Positions 29,831-40,772 of a DNA stretch of 64,000 nt are shown one piece after another (position 1 is the first letter of the stretch; the number at the start of each line of letters is the position of its first letter). The notes beneath the pieces were generated by a model. That model searched no databases, was not told the origin of the DNA, and saw only the letters and a list, made by a program, of their open reading frames with translations. The stretch comes from Geomonas anaerohicana (lineage in GTDB: Bacteria > Desulfobacterota > Desulfuromonadia > Geobacterales > Geobacteraceae), in assembly GCF_016458305.1 (NCBI RefSeq), contig NZ_JAEMHL010000002.1, positions 496,001-560,000 on the forward strand, in the 5' to 3' direction. The translations under genes were made by a program, and so were the position numbers.

Positions 29831-31111
29831 GTGAAAAGAACAATTTCTGTTATTGGATTGGGATACGTTGGTCTGCCTGTGGCAGTTGCATTCGGCAAGG
29901 TTGCCAGGACGGTCGGGTTTGATATAAATTCTGCCCGCATCGAAGAGCTCAAGGCCGGTGTTGACCGTACGGAGGAGGTATCTGCGTCTGACCTTGAGGC
30001 GGCTGATATCCTTCTCACTGATCGAATTGATGATCTTCGACTGGCTGACTTTCACATCATCGCCGTACCCACCCCTGTAGATGCAGCAAACCAGCCGGAC
30101 CTAAGCCCCATGCTGAAGGCTTCAGAAACGGTGGGGCGTGCGCTCAAGCAAGGCGATATCGTGGTGTACGAATCTACAGTTTATCCCGGTGTAACCGAGG
30201 AAGAGTGCATCCCCATTCTGGAGCGGGTCTCCGGGCTGAAAAACGGCAACGATTTCACTGTAGGGTACAGCCCGGAACGGATCAATCCCGGCGACAAAGA
30301 GCACACCTTCACCAAGATTAAGAAAATAGTCTCAGGCCAGGACCTGCGGACCTTGGAGATAGTGGCCCGGGTCTACGAGTCGGTGGTTACTGCAGGCGTC
30401 CACCGCGCGAGTAGCATAAAGGTGGCCGAGGCTGCAAAGGTGATTGAGAACACCCAGAGAGATCTGAACATCGCGCTCATGAACGAACTGGCGCTCATCT
30501 TCGATCGGATGGGCATTGACACCAGCGAGGTGCTTGCCGCTGCTGGCACAAAGTGGAACTTCCTCAAGTTCAGCCCCGGTCTTGTAGGAGGGCATTGCAT
30601 CGGCGTCGACCCGTACTACCTGACACACAAGGCCGAAAAGATTGGGTACATCCCCCAAGTGATCTTGGCGGGGCGTCGTATCAATGACGGCATGGGGAGA
30701 TTCGTTGCCCAGCGTACCGTGAGGGAGATGATCCATGCGGGACACAGCATTCTAGGGACGACGGTCACCGTCCTTGGCCTTACCTTCAAAGAGGACTGTC
30801 CTGATCTGCGTAATTCCAAGGTCATCGATATTATCAAAGAACTCGAAGATTATGGCGTTAAGGTACAGGTGCACGACCCACTCGCCAATCCTCAGGAGGC
30901 CGCCCACGAATACGGCATCGAACTGACACCTTACGAGCAACTGCGACCTGCCGCTGCGGTTATTGTAGCTGTAGCTCATAGGCCATACCGTCAGTTCCCC
31001 GCCGATGAACTGAAGCGACTCTCGGGTGAGAACCCGGTACTGGTTGATGTAAAAGGGGTGTTTTCACCCGCTGCCATGGCAACGGCCGGATTTCGCGTAT
31101 GGCGGTTATAG
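29831..31111 (+). CDS. wbpA: UDP-N-acetylglucosamine 6-dehydrogenase (WbpA family), copy 2
   Basis: This 426-residue enzyme has Rossmann motif VIGLGYVGLPVAVAFGK and catalytic C256 in GGHCIGVDPYYL. It is followed by oxidoreductase, acetyltransferase, aminotransferase and 2-epimerase genes in the P. aeruginosa wbpA-B-D-E-I order, which points to UDP-GlcNAc as substrate and UDP-ManNAc(3NAc)A as pathway product. It is a close paralogue of the gene at 13393, but with clearly less G/C-rich third codon positions. GTG start with a weak ribosome-binding site. Confidence 0.9.
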   Translation: MKRTISVIGLGYVGLPVAVAFGKVARTVGFDINSARIEELKAGVDRTEEVSASDLEAADILLTDRIDDLRLADFHIIAVPTPVDAANQPDLSPMLKASETVGRALKQGDIVVYESTVYPGVTEEECIPILERVSGLKNGNDFTVGYSPERINPGDKEHTFTKIKKIVSGQDLRTLEIVARVYESVVTAGVHRASSIKVAEAAKVIENTQRDLNIALMNELALIFDRMGIDTSEVLAAAGTKWNFLKFSPGLVGGHCIGVDPYYLTHKAEKIGYIPQVILAGRRINDGMGRFVAQRTVREMIHAGHSILGTTVTVLGLTFKEDCPDLRNSKVIDIIKELEDYGVKVQVHDPLANPQEAAHEYGIELTPYEQLRPAAAVIVAVAHRPYRQFPADELKRLSGENPVLVDVKGVFSPAAMATAGFRVWRL

Positions 31112-31152
31112 AGTTATAGAGTTTGAATGTTCATGTGACAAAGGAGCGGTGA

Positions 31153-32139
<987 letters not shown>

Positions 32140-32158
32140 AGATCAATTTGGGGGGGGC

Positions 32159-32824
32159 ATGGATTACTTTGTTCATCAGTCATCCTACGTAGATGAAGGG
32201 GCTCAGGTAGGAGCTGGCAGCAAGATATGGCACTTCTGTCACGTCATGAGCGGTGCCACCATAGGGGAGCGCTGCAGCTTCGGCCAGAATTGTGTTATCT
32301 CCCCTGGTGTCAGCATCGGTTCGAATGTAAAGGTCCAGAACAACGTCTCCATTTATGAGGGGACCATCATCGAGGACGACGTTTTCCTCGGGCCTTCCTG
32401 CGTGCTCACCAACGTCACCAACCCTCGCAGCCAAGTGTTGCGTCGTGCGCTCTACGAGAGGACCCTGGTCAAGCGGGGAGCCTCGGTAGGTGCCAACGCC
32501 ACCATCGTATGCGGCATTACCCTCGGGCGCTACTGCTTTGTTGCCGCCGGTGCAGTCGTGGCGAAAGACGTCCCTGACTACGCCATGATGGTCGGCGTCC
32601 CGGCACGCCAGAAGGGATGGATGAGTCGCCACGGACATCTGCTGAAAAGCCCGGATGCCAGCGGGACCATGACGTGCCCCGAGAGCGGACTGCGTTATCG
32701 AGAGGTTGAGCCAGGAGTACTTCGATGTCTTGACCTTGACGAGGAGGCGCCGCTTCCGGAGGAGATGGCGATAGGCAAGGAGTTCTATGACGTCTTCAAG
32801 GGAGCCAGCAATGAGAGCAATTGA
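32159..32824 (+). CDS. wbpD: WbpD-like UDP-amino-sugar N-acetyltransferase, copy 2
   Basis: This 221-residue left-handed beta-helix acetyltransferase is nearly the same as the 14713 copy in repeats and in the Cys-containing C-terminal extension (TCPESGLRYREVEPGVLRC). It should acetylate the 3-amino group of UDP-GlcNAc(3N)A to UDP-GlcNAc(3NAc)A. A G-run lies immediately upstream of the ATG. It overlaps the next gene by 14 bases. Confidence 0.88.
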   Translation: MDYFVHQSSYVDEGAQVGAGSKIWHFCHVMSGATIGERCSFGQNCVISPGVSIGSNVKVQNNVSIYEGTIIEDDVFLGPSCVLTNVTNPRSQVLRRALYERTLVKRGASVGANATIVCGITLGRYCFVAAGAVVAKDVPDYAMMVGVPARQKGWMSRHGHLLKSPDASGTMTCPESGLRYREVEPGVLRCLDLDEEAPLPEEMAIGKEFYDVFKGASNESN

Positions 32825-33911
32825 TTTCATCGACTTGAAGACCCAGCAGCAGTTGATTTTCCCGGATCTGGATCGACGCATGAAGGCCGTTCTCGCCCAT
32901 GGACAATACATCATGGGACCAGAGATCGGCGCGCTGGAAGAGGAATTAGCCGCCTATGTCGGCGTCAGGCACTGCATCTCGGTGGCAAGCGGCACCGATG
33001 CGCTCCTCGTTGCCCTGATGGCGCTTGAGATAGGGCCGGGGGACGAGGTGATTACCTCTCCCTTCACCTTCATCGCCACCGGTGAAACGATCGTGCTTCT
33101 AGGCGCCGTGCCTGTCTTCGTGGATATTGACCCCGTGACCTACAATCTCGATCCTGCGAAGATCGAGCAAGCTATTACCCCCCGGACCAAGGCGATTCTT
33201 CCGGTGAGCCTGTATGGTCAGTGTGCGGATTTTGACCGAATCAACGAGGTGGCTAAACGCCACTGCCTCCCGGTCGTAGAAGACGCCTGCCAGAGTTTCG
33301 GTGCCACCTACAAGGGAAAAACCTCCTGTGCAGTTTCCAGCATTGGCTGTACCAGTTTTTTCCCATCCAAACCCCTTGGTGGCTACGGCGACGGCGGAGC
33401 CTGCTTCACGGATGACGATGAATTCGCCACTCGTATGCGTCAGATCAGGGTCCACGGACAGGACCGGCGCTACCACCACCCAAGGCTCGGGATCAATGGT
33501 CGCTTGGACACCCTGCAGGCCGCGATTCTTTTGGCAAAGCTGAAAGTTTTCCCCGAGGAGGTAAAGGCGAGGGGGAGGGTCGGTGCGAGGTACAGTGAAC
33601 TCCTCAAGGATGTCTGCCAAGTGCCTGAAGTGGCTCAGGGCAGCACCTCGGTTTACGCGCAGTACACGGTGCAGGTCGAGAAGAGGGACGAGGTTCAAAA
33701 GAGGCTTTCCGAGGTTGGCATTCCCACCGCCGTGCACTATCCGGTGCCGCTGCACCTGCAGCCGGTCTTCGGCGAGTTGGGGCTCGGGCGCTGCTCTTTC
33801 CCTGTTTCGGAGTCGGCAAGCGACCGGGTCATGAGCCTGCCGATGCACCCTTACCTCGAAGAGGAAACCTTGGTTCGCATCGCCGCCGCTCTTCAGGAGG
33901 TGCTGCGGTGA
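32811..33911 (+). CDS. wbpE: WbpE-like PLP sugar aminotransferase, copy 2
   Basis: This 366-residue PLP enzyme has K187 in TSFFPSKPLGGYGDGGAC. It adds the 3-amino group in the ManNAc3NAcA pathway with WbpB. ATG 32811 (MRAIDFIDLKTQQQ) aligns with the start of the 15370 paralogue, so the longer in-frame extension from 32787 is rejected. The stop overlaps the epimerase GTG as GTGA. Confidence 0.9.
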   Translation: MRAIDFIDLKTQQQLIFPDLDRRMKAVLAHGQYIMGPEIGALEEELAAYVGVRHCISVASGTDALLVALMALEIGPGDEVITSPFTFIATGETIVLLGAVPVFVDIDPVTYNLDPAKIEQAITPRTKAILPVSLYGQCADFDRINEVAKRHCLPVVEDACQSFGATYKGKTSCAVSSIGCTSFFPSKPLGGYGDGGACFTDDDEFATRMRQIRVHGQDRRYHHPRLGINGRLDTLQAAILLAKLKVFPEEVKARGRVGARYSELLKDVCQVPEVAQGSTSVYAQYTVQVEKRDEVQKRLSEVGIPTAVHYPVPLHLQPVFGELGLGRCSFPVSESASDRVMSLPMHPYLEEETLVRIAAALQEVLR

Positions 33912-35035
33912 AAATAGTCACCGTACTTGGCGCGCGTCCGCAATTCGTCAAGGCCGCTGCGGTGAGTCGCGCCATCGCTGCGCACAACGCAGCACAACCG
34001 GATTCCACCACCGTATTGCAGGAGGTCATCGTCCATACAGGCCAGCACTTCGACGAGAATATGTCCGACATCTTTTTCAGAGAGATGGAGATTCCGCCTC
34101 CTCATTACCACCTGGCCATCAACTCCGTCGGGCATGGTGCCATGACCGGTAGGATGCTGGAGAAAATCGAGGAGATACTGCTCGAGGAAAAACCCGATTT
34201 CGTGCTGGTATACGGCGATACCAACTCTACCCTTGCCGGAGCCCTCGCGGCCAAGAAACTCCACATCAAGGTGGTCCACGTAGAGGCGGGTTTGCGTAGT
34301 TTCAACATGAAGATGCCTGAAGAGATAAACCGTATCCTCACCGACCGCATCTCCGACATTCTTTGCTGCCCCACGGACACCGCCGTTCAGAACCTGATTA
34401 GAGAAGGGTTTGAGGTCCCTGCTGGTGGGAAGAGCTCCTCAAAGGGAGCCTTGGTGCTCAAGACCGGCGACGTCATGCAAGACGCCGCTCTTTACTACAG
34501 CACTATCTCCTCCGGGATGGCAGTCGTCTCGCAGCAGCTCGGACTGGTAAGTGGCCAGTTTGTTCTGTGTACAGTGCACCGCGCGGAAAACACTGACGAC
34601 CCGCACCGGTTGATGGAGATCGTCGAGGCGCTGAATGAGATATCCCTGCAGATGCGAGTTGTACTGCCGCTTCATCCCAGGACGCGTAAAATCCTCACCC
34701 AGTGTGGCGCGCGTCTCAATTTCGACGCGATCGATCCGGTCGGCTATTTCGACATGATTGAGCTTTTGAAAGGCGCGAGGATCGTGATTACCGATAGTGG
34801 CGGTCTCCAGAAAGAGGCCTACTTCTTCGGCAAACCCTGCGTGACACTGAGGGACGAGACAGAGTGGGTCGAACTAGTTCAGCAGGGGGACAATGTACTT
34901 GCCGGGGCCAGATGCACGGTTATACTGGCCGCGTTTTCAGCCATGAAGGACAAGATGGTCAATGCAAAGGGCGGACTGTACGGACATGGGGCGGCAAGTC
35001 GAGACATCGTGAGAGCACTTGCCGCGGCAGTTTGA
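33908..35035 (+). CDS. wbpI: WbpI-like UDP-N-acetylglucosamine 2-epimerase
   Basis: This 375-residue epimerase has a GT-B-like fold. Motifs are TVLGARPQFVKAAAV at the N-terminus, VHTGQH, VYGDTNSTLAGALAA, VHVEAGLRSFNMKMPEEINR, TVHRAENTDDP, and ITDSGGLQKEAY. It should convert UDP-GlcNAc(3NAc)A to UDP-ManNAc(3NAc)A, given its position after wbpE; WecB activity on UDP-GlcNAc is the alternative. The GTG start overlaps the preceding stop. Confidence 0.9.
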   Translation: MKIVTVLGARPQFVKAAAVSRAIAAHNAAQPDSTTVLQEVIVHTGQHFDENMSDIFFREMEIPPPHYHLAINSVGHGAMTGRMLEKIEEILLEEKPDFVLVYGDTNSTLAGALAAKKLHIKVVHVEAGLRSFNMKMPEEINRILTDRISDILCCPTDTAVQNLIREGFEVPAGGKSSSKGALVLKTGDVMQDAALYYSTISSGMAVVSQQLGLVSGQFVLCTVHRAENTDDPHRLMEIVEALNEISLQMRVVLPLHPRTRKILTQCGARLNFDAIDPVGYFDMIELLKGARIVITDSGGLQKEAYFFGKPCVTLRDETEWVELVQQGDNVLAGARCTVILAAFSAMKDKMVNAKGGLYGHGAASRDIVRALAAAV

Positions 35036-35057
35036 CAACCTTGAGGAAAAGCGAGCA

Positions 35058-36374
35058 GTGAACGACTCCAATATCGTAGCATCAATGGAACCTGGCGAAC
35101 CGATACCAGAAAATGGGGGAGCCGCAGTAAAGCATAGGAGTCTATGGCTCGCCTCTGCCTGGCTTATGGGCGGTTCACTGTTTGCGCAAATATTGACGGT
35201 TGCGACGATGCCCCTGGTTACCAGACTGTTCACGCCAGAGGATATCGGTTCGCTTTCCGTCTTTGTGACCTTTTATACAATGGCCTCTGCCTGTGCCTGT
35301 ATGAGGTTTGACGGAGCTTTAATGGTTCCCGAAGACCTGGGTGAGGTAGACAGGCTGGTAGCGCTTTCAATATGGTCGACCATTACGGTTTCCTTTTTAT
35401 CCGGCCTATTGCTAGCACTTTTATCCTACAAGAAACTTTTTGGGCTTGGTGTCCTGTCGCCATGGGCCGGTTGCTTTGCAGTCGCGGTGGTCTGCGGGTT
35501 AGGCCTCACCGCCGTCTTCCGTGCCTTGCGGCTCCGGGGGGGAGAGTTTTCGGTACTGGCAACCATTGGAGCCATGCGGAATTCTGCCAACATCGTGGTC
35601 AGGCTTGCCGGCGGGAGCTTCGGTTGGGGGATACCGGCTCTTCTTGCCGCAGAACTCGTTGCAGCGTGGGCAGCAATCAGACGGCTTGGCGGGAGGCAAC
35701 TCCGCTCGTCTTTACAGTTGGCCTGTACCTCTAGTATGGCCGACCTCATTAAGACTGCACGCCGCTGGAGGCGATTTCCGCTCTATGAAATTCCCTCCCA
35801 GGTGCTGGACCAGATTGCCGCGGCCATCCCCCTGTTGATAGTGGCCGACCGCCTTGGTTCCGGCGCAGCCGGTCTCTATGCGGTTGCCACCAGATTCTCG
35901 ACCTTGCCTAACACGCATATCGGGGCGGCGGTCGGTGATGTTTTTAGGAGCAGGTTTGCAGAGTACGTGCGCGCCGGCGAACGCCGTGCAGCGAAGCGCC
36001 TGTACCAGCGACTGATGGCTCGCACCGCCGGACTTGCACTCGTTGTGCTCGTGCCGATGCTTTGGCTTGTGCCCCAGTTGTTTGGTTTTGTATTCGGGCA
36101 GGCTTGGCTGCGCGCTGGGATGCTGGTGCCATGGATTGCAGCTTGGGGCGCCAGTTGCCTTGTAGTCAGTCCACTCAGCCCACTTCTCCAGATATTGCAG
36201 CGTCAAAACCTTAAATGGATCTATGACGGTAGTGTTATTCTGGCCACAGCAATCGCGGTCATCGCTGCTAGCGGCACCGACCTGGAGACACATGTTCGGC
36301 TGCTGTCAGTAGCAGGCATTGCTGGAAATGTCGTGTACTTTATAGTTCTTGATACAGCCGTCCGGAGAATTTAA
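35058..36374 (+). CDS. Wzx-type polysaccharide flippase
   Basis: This protein of about 438 residues has 12 or so hydrophobic segments of the MATE/MOP type found in Wzx flippases (SAWLMGGSLFAQILTVATM, TVSFLSGLLLALLSY, LALVVLVPMLWLV, and others). It should move the undecaprenyl-linked repeat unit across the inner membrane. The start is uncertain: GTG 35058 is taken, with TTG 35019 and ATG 35085 as alternatives. Sequence divergence makes family assignment rest mainly on topology and context. Confidence 0.8.
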   Translation: MNDSNIVASMEPGEPIPENGGAAVKHRSLWLASAWLMGGSLFAQILTVATMPLVTRLFTPEDIGSLSVFVTFYTMASACACMRFDGALMVPEDLGEVDRLVALSIWSTITVSFLSGLLLALLSYKKLFGLGVLSPWAGCFAVAVVCGLGLTAVFRALRLRGGEFSVLATIGAMRNSANIVVRLAGGSFGWGIPALLAAELVAAWAAIRRLGGRQLRSSLQLACTSSMADLIKTARRWRRFPLYEIPSQVLDQIAAAIPLLIVADRLGSGAAGLYAVATRFSTLPNTHIGAAVGDVFRSRFAEYVRAGERRAAKRLYQRLMARTAGLALVVLVPMLWLVPQLFGFVFGQAWLRAGMLVPWIAAWGASCLVVSPLSPLLQILQRQNLKWIYDGSVILATAIAVIAASGTDLETHVRLLSVAGIAGNVVYFIVLDTAVRRI

Positions 36375-36377
36375 TTC

Positions 36378-38276
36378 ATGTGTGGGATATTCGGGATTCT
36401 TACTTCACAACCCTCTGAGCAAGATCTGAGCTCTTCACTTGAGCTTCTGCATCACCGTGGTCCAGATGACTGCGGTGAGGTTTATTGGACGCCGGAGGGG
36501 GGGACACGTGGAACACGAGGGACCTGCCGTATTGCGCTAGGGCATCGGCGACTTTCCATTATTGACCTCTCGGCTGCCGGGAAACAACCTATGGCATCCC
36601 AAGACGGGCGCTGGTGGATTGTGTTCAACGGTGAGGTCTATAACTTCGTGGAACTACGCGCCGAACTCCAGCAGAGCGGCGTCAACTTTCGCACCAAGAC
36701 CGATACTGAAGTGGTCCTGATGTCACTGATCCACTGGGGGGCGGAGGTAGCACTCGCGCGCTTTAGGGGGATGTTTGCTATTGCACTTTTGGACGCTGAG
36801 ACCGGCGCGCTGTTGCTCGCTCGGGATCCGTTCGGCATTAAACCGCTGTATGTGTGTACGTGGCGTGACGGCATTGCTTTCTCCTCTGAAACGGCCCCGC
36901 TGCTCAAATTACCTGGCGTGGACAAATCACTTGACTCACAAAGGACATGGCTGTACCTCCGCTTCGGGGTCAACGATCACGGCCATGAAACGATGCTGGC
37001 GGGGATCCGCCAAGTGCCGCCTGCGCATTGGGGTGTCCTGCCACTGGGGGGAGATCTTCAAGAATCCTCCTTCATCCCATACTGGGATCCACAGAGGATC
37101 CCGGTGTCGACCCTAAGCTTCGACCAAGCTGTGGAGCAGGTGAGACATCTGTTCCTGAGAAACATCAACTGGCACCTGCGAAGTGATGTTCCTGTTGGGA
37201 GTGCCCTGTCGGGTGGCATCGACTCGTCCGCCATTGTCTGTGCAATCAGACACTTGCATCCGGACCACGAGATCCACACCTTCAGTTACCTGGCCGATCA
37301 GGCAAGTCTGAGCGAAGAGGTCTGGGTTGACCTTGTGAATTCGCATATTGGAGCCGTTGTCCACCCTATTAGGCCGTCCGCGGGCGACTTGGTCGCCGAT
37401 CTGGAGCAACTGATGAGGTGCCAGGGAGAGCCCTTCGGGAGCACGAGCATCTATGCCCAGCACCGGGTGTTCCGGGCCGCGCACGAGGCGGGAATCAAGG
37501 TCATGTTGGATGGGCAGGGCGCGGATGAAATACTAGCGGGGTATGTCTCCTATCAGAGTGCCCGCCTAGCCTCGATGGTTAGCCAAGGGGAAATGGTAAG
37601 GGCGGTTCGTTTCCTCTTGGCCCAGCGCTCTTGGCCCGATCGAAGCCTTGGCACCGTTTTGATAGGAGGGCTGGGGCAACTGTTGCCCGACTTCGTGCGT
37701 CCTCTTGCGCGTAAGTTGGTAGGAAAATCGGATCGGCCAGGGTGGGCAAACATTCCTTGGTTCCAGGAACGGGGCGTGGACCTTAACTGCCCCTGGTACC
37801 ATGGCCGGGGTGAAGGGCATTTGCGCAGCAACCTTCAAGAGAGTGTGGGCATCGGTTTGTTGTCGCTTTTGCGGTATGAAGACCGAAATTCCATGGCCTA
37901 TTCCATTGAAAGCAGGGTTCCCTTCCTTACCGTAGATTTAGCCGAGCTTTTGCTCTCCTTACCGGAAGATTATCTGATAGGTGATGACGGGCTGAGTAAG
38001 CGTGTGTTCCGTGCTGCGATGCGCGGCATCGTCCCTGATCCAATCCTTGACCGGCGCGACAAGATCGGATTTGCAACCCCTGAATTGGCTTGGCTGCGCC
38101 AGCATGGAGAATTTCTGAGCCGTGCGTTGAAGCTCGCGCCTGCCGTCCCCTGTCTCAACCCCGATGGCGTGGTCTCCTACTGCAGTAACGTCATGTCGGG
38201 AGAGGTTCCCTTTTCCTTCCAAGTCTGGCGGTTACTGAACTTTATTCGCTGGCACAATTCCATTGAGGCACGCTAA
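36378..38276 (+). CDS. Asparagine-synthase-type glutamine amidotransferase, copy 2
   Basis: This 632-residue protein starts MCGIFGIL with Cys2 as nucleophile. HRRLSIIDLS and FNGEVYNF lie in the glutaminase, and SALSGGIDSSAIV in the synthetase part. It is clearly diverged from the copy at 18620. Its location between flippase and glycosyltransferase genes suggests amidation of a sugar uronate, such as the ManNAc3NAcA made by the preceding genes; true asparagine synthesis is not excluded. Confidence 0.85.
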   Translation: MCGIFGILTSQPSEQDLSSSLELLHHRGPDDCGEVYWTPEGGTRGTRGTCRIALGHRRLSIIDLSAAGKQPMASQDGRWWIVFNGEVYNFVELRAELQQSGVNFRTKTDTEVVLMSLIHWGAEVALARFRGMFAIALLDAETGALLLARDPFGIKPLYVCTWRDGIAFSSETAPLLKLPGVDKSLDSQRTWLYLRFGVNDHGHETMLAGIRQVPPAHWGVLPLGGDLQESSFIPYWDPQRIPVSTLSFDQAVEQVRHLFLRNINWHLRSDVPVGSALSGGIDSSAIVCAIRHLHPDHEIHTFSYLADQASLSEEVWVDLVNSHIGAVVHPIRPSAGDLVADLEQLMRCQGEPFGSTSIYAQHRVFRAAHEAGIKVMLDGQGADEILAGYVSYQSARLASMVSQGEMVRAVRFLLAQRSWPDRSLGTVLIGGLGQLLPDFVRPLARKLVGKSDRPGWANIPWFQERGVDLNCPWYHGRGEGHLRSNLQESVGIGLLSLLRYEDRNSMAYSIESRVPFLTVDLAELLLSLPEDYLIGDDGLSKRVFRAAMRGIVPDPILDRRDKIGFATPELAWLRQHGEFLSRALKLAPAVPCLNPDGVVSYCSNVMSGEVPFSFQVWRLLNFIRWHNSIEAR

Positions 38277-38278
38277 GC

Positions 38279-39457
38279 ATGCAACACATTCTTCACATTG
38301 TGCTCAACGAGTACACCAACGACAACCGGGTCAGGCGGGCTGCAGAGTGCGGAAGGGATACAGGTAGTGACGTCACTATTTTTGCTCTTGCTTCTCCTGT
38401 TCTTTCTGGACGCACAAATGAGCGGGGCATTGTTGTTTCTCGCTTTGCCCTGACCACGCGTTCCTGGCCAAAGCATAAGCTTGTGCAGCTTGTCAAATAC
38501 GTCGAGGTTCTGATTCGGATGACTTTTGCTGGTGCACGGCTGCGCCCATCCATCGTGCACGCGCACGACGTCGACGCACTTCCTATCGGATGCTTTGTCG
38601 CCGCTCTGTCGGGCTCAAAACTAGTGTACGACGCACACGAACTTTGGGCAGATCCAGCCCACGCTAGAGTAATGCCGAAATGGATCTCAAAGGGGCTTGC
38701 TTACACTGAGCACCTCTTCGCCCGGCGCGCCGATGCCTGCATCACGGTTTCGGAGAGCATTGCGACTTATATGGCGACGCATCAACGAATCCCTCACCCG
38801 GTGGTGGTGCGAAACGTCCCGGAAGCTTGGCCCGAACAGCGGCAACTCAAGCTTCGGACCAGTCTCTCAATACCCCAGGACAAGGTGATCATCTTGTACC
38901 AGGGAGCCATTGGCGGTGATGGGATCGGTACCCTGGTCGACGCTTTTCGCAAGCTAAGCGGAGATCCTATACTCGTATTTCTAGGCAACGGGCCTCTGGT
39001 TGAGCATCTGCGCAATTCCCTGGCTGATCTTGGGCAGCGCGTCCGGTTCCATCCTTTTGTTTCTTCTCAGGAACTCCCCAGTTTTACCAGCGATGCTGAC
39101 ATAGGGGTGCATCCTATGGCCGCAGGATTTCTGAATCACCTCTGGGCGCTTCCCAACAAGCTTTTTGAATATATCCAGGGCGGCCTCGCGGTGGTTGTCT
39201 CCGACCTGCCCGAAATGGCGAGGGTAGTTAGTGACCATAATATAGGGCTTACGTTCAAACCTGGTGACGCCTCCGCATTGGCACTGGCTTTACAGACGCT
39301 GGTCGACGATGCAGTGCTGCGTAACAGATACCGGGAGTCAGCCCGCAGCGCGGCGAAAGTTCTCAACTGGTCCAAGGAGCGCGAGCGCCTTGAAGCAATG
39401 TACGGGATGTTGAAAGGTAAGAAACCTATTGCGTGTACGTCGAACGATACTGAGTAA
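38279..39457 (+). CDS. GT4-type glycosyltransferase
   Basis: This 392-residue GT-B enzyme has an N-terminal acceptor domain (IVHAHDVDALPIGCFVAAL, YDAHELWADPAH). The C-terminal donor domain carries IILYQGAIGGDGIGTLVDAF and the Glu-containing nucleotide-sugar region with LWALPNKLFEYIQGGLAVV. It should add one residue to the lipid-linked repeat on the cytoplasmic face. Sugar specificity cannot be read. It starts two bases after the amidotransferase stop. Confidence 0.82.
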   Translation: MQHILHIVLNEYTNDNRVRRAAECGRDTGSDVTIFALASPVLSGRTNERGIVVSRFALTTRSWPKHKLVQLVKYVEVLIRMTFAGARLRPSIVHAHDVDALPIGCFVAALSGSKLVYDAHELWADPAHARVMPKWISKGLAYTEHLFARRADACITVSESIATYMATHQRIPHPVVVRNVPEAWPEQRQLKLRTSLSIPQDKVIILYQGAIGGDGIGTLVDAFRKLSGDPILVFLGNGPLVEHLRNSLADLGQRVRFHPFVSSQELPSFTSDADIGVHPMAAGFLNHLWALPNKLFEYIQGGLAVVVSDLPEMARVVSDHNIGLTFKPGDASALALALQTLVDDAVLRNRYRESARSAAKVLNWSKERERLEAMYGMLKGKKPIACTSNDTE

Positions 39458-40772
39458 CTGGTGTGCGGTCTTCACCCTGGTCGCAGTGTATTACGTAGTA
39501 CTAGTTTCTCTACTGCTGATTTTAGGGGTGGACGAACGGGTGCTCGGCAGTGCCGAGTGGCTTCCTATGCGCTTTGCCGGCGGACTGCTGATCGCCCTTC
39601 TTGGTGGAATCTCACTAGCCATCGCCGGGTCCCGGAGAACAACTCCCAGCACACTGTTTTTGACCTTCCAGCTCGCTTTTGTTCACCTGCCAAGCTGCGC
39701 GTTGTGCGCGGTGCACAGGGGGCTCCCACTTTGGTTCACACTGATGACGGCGTGTCTCCTGACGCTGATGGGGCTATCGGTCCGGCGCATCGCCGCGTGG
39801 CTCAATATCGGCTATCCCGTTCTGTTGAGAGTGCTGGTGGCGATTCCGCTTGCAGGATGGGTGGCGTATGCAGCCATCATCTACACGCTTGCCATTCTGC
39901 AGAACAAGTTATCCTTTGCTTCGGTATTCAATTTGGAAATTCTTTATGACTTCCGCGCCGAGGTGTTCTCGAATTTCGATCAGCGTGCTCTGACTGCGCT
40001 GGGGGCCTTGGGGTACTTCTGTTTCCCTCTGCTCATGATATTTGCGCTTAGGAACAAAAGCTGGTTAAGCATGATGCTGCTCCTCGTTCTCGTGGTGCTG
40101 CTTTACGGTCTCACTGGAATGAAGGCATATTTGGCCGTGCCTGTGTTTACTGTTGTTACCTTCTACATGTCCCAGAAGTACCAATCGGCCAGTTTTTTGT
40201 CTCATTTTTTGTTGCTTTTAATGATTTTCTTCGCTTGTGCTGCTTTGCTGGGGTTCTATCTCAACTCGCCATGGCCGCTGGCGTTGTTTTTCAGCCGCGG
40301 CGCGGTGACACCGGGGGAACTGCATATTATCTATGGTGATTACTTCGCCGACACTGCTCGTCTCCCGATATGGCAGATCTTGCGGAAGGTGATGCCCGGA
40401 GGTGGGGAACTGAACTGGGCTGAATTGATCACCAAAGAGATATTTGGTGGCAACGTCGGGCAGGGAGAAGGGGCAAACACAGGGATGATTGCCTCCTCTT
40501 TTGCAGTTTACGGTCTACTGGGGGTTGCTTTTCACTTCCTGGTAATGCTGGTGGTTTTGGCTCTGTTGGACAGATTTGCCCTCCGCGACAGGCACTTCTG
40601 GATTGCCTATGCGGCCATTCCGTCCTTGTTTCTGTTGACGAACATGGAGCTGATTTCAAATCTAATCTATTACGGCCTGGGGTTCTCTCTTATGCTTACC
40701 GTTTGCATGACCTCAAGGGAACGCCGAGGTCAAAGTCGACTGGATGGCCCTATAGAATTCTCAGGAGCTTGA
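39429..40772 (+). CDS. Wzy-type polysaccharide polymerase
   Basis: This 447-residue polytopic membrane protein has about ten or more hydrophobic segments and a large extracytoplasmic loop near 280-340, the pattern of O-antigen/oligosaccharide polymerases. No short motif confirms Wzy. The assignment rests on topology and on lying among Wzx, Wzz and glycosyltransferases, where a polymerase is otherwise missing. The best start is TTG 39429 behind AAAGGTAAG, overlapping the glycosyltransferase by 29 bases. Confidence 0.7.
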   Translation: MRVRRTILSNWCAVFTLVAVYYVVLVSLLLILGVDERVLGSAEWLPMRFAGGLLIALLGGISLAIAGSRRTTPSTLFLTFQLAFVHLPSCALCAVHRGLPLWFTLMTACLLTLMGLSVRRIAAWLNIGYPVLLRVLVAIPLAGWVAYAAIIYTLAILQNKLSFASVFNLEILYDFRAEVFSNFDQRALTALGALGYFCFPLLMIFALRNKSWLSMMLLLVLVVLLYGLTGMKAYLAVPVFTVVTFYMSQKYQSASFLSHFLLLLMIFFACAALLGFYLNSPWPLALFFSRGAVTPGELHIIYGDYFADTARLPIWQILRKVMPGGGELNWAELITKEIFGGNVGQGEGANTGMIASSFAVYGLLGVAFHFLVMLVVLALLDRFALRDRHFWIAYAAIPSLFLLTNMELISNLIYYGLGFSLMLTVCMTSRERRGQSRLDGPIEFSGA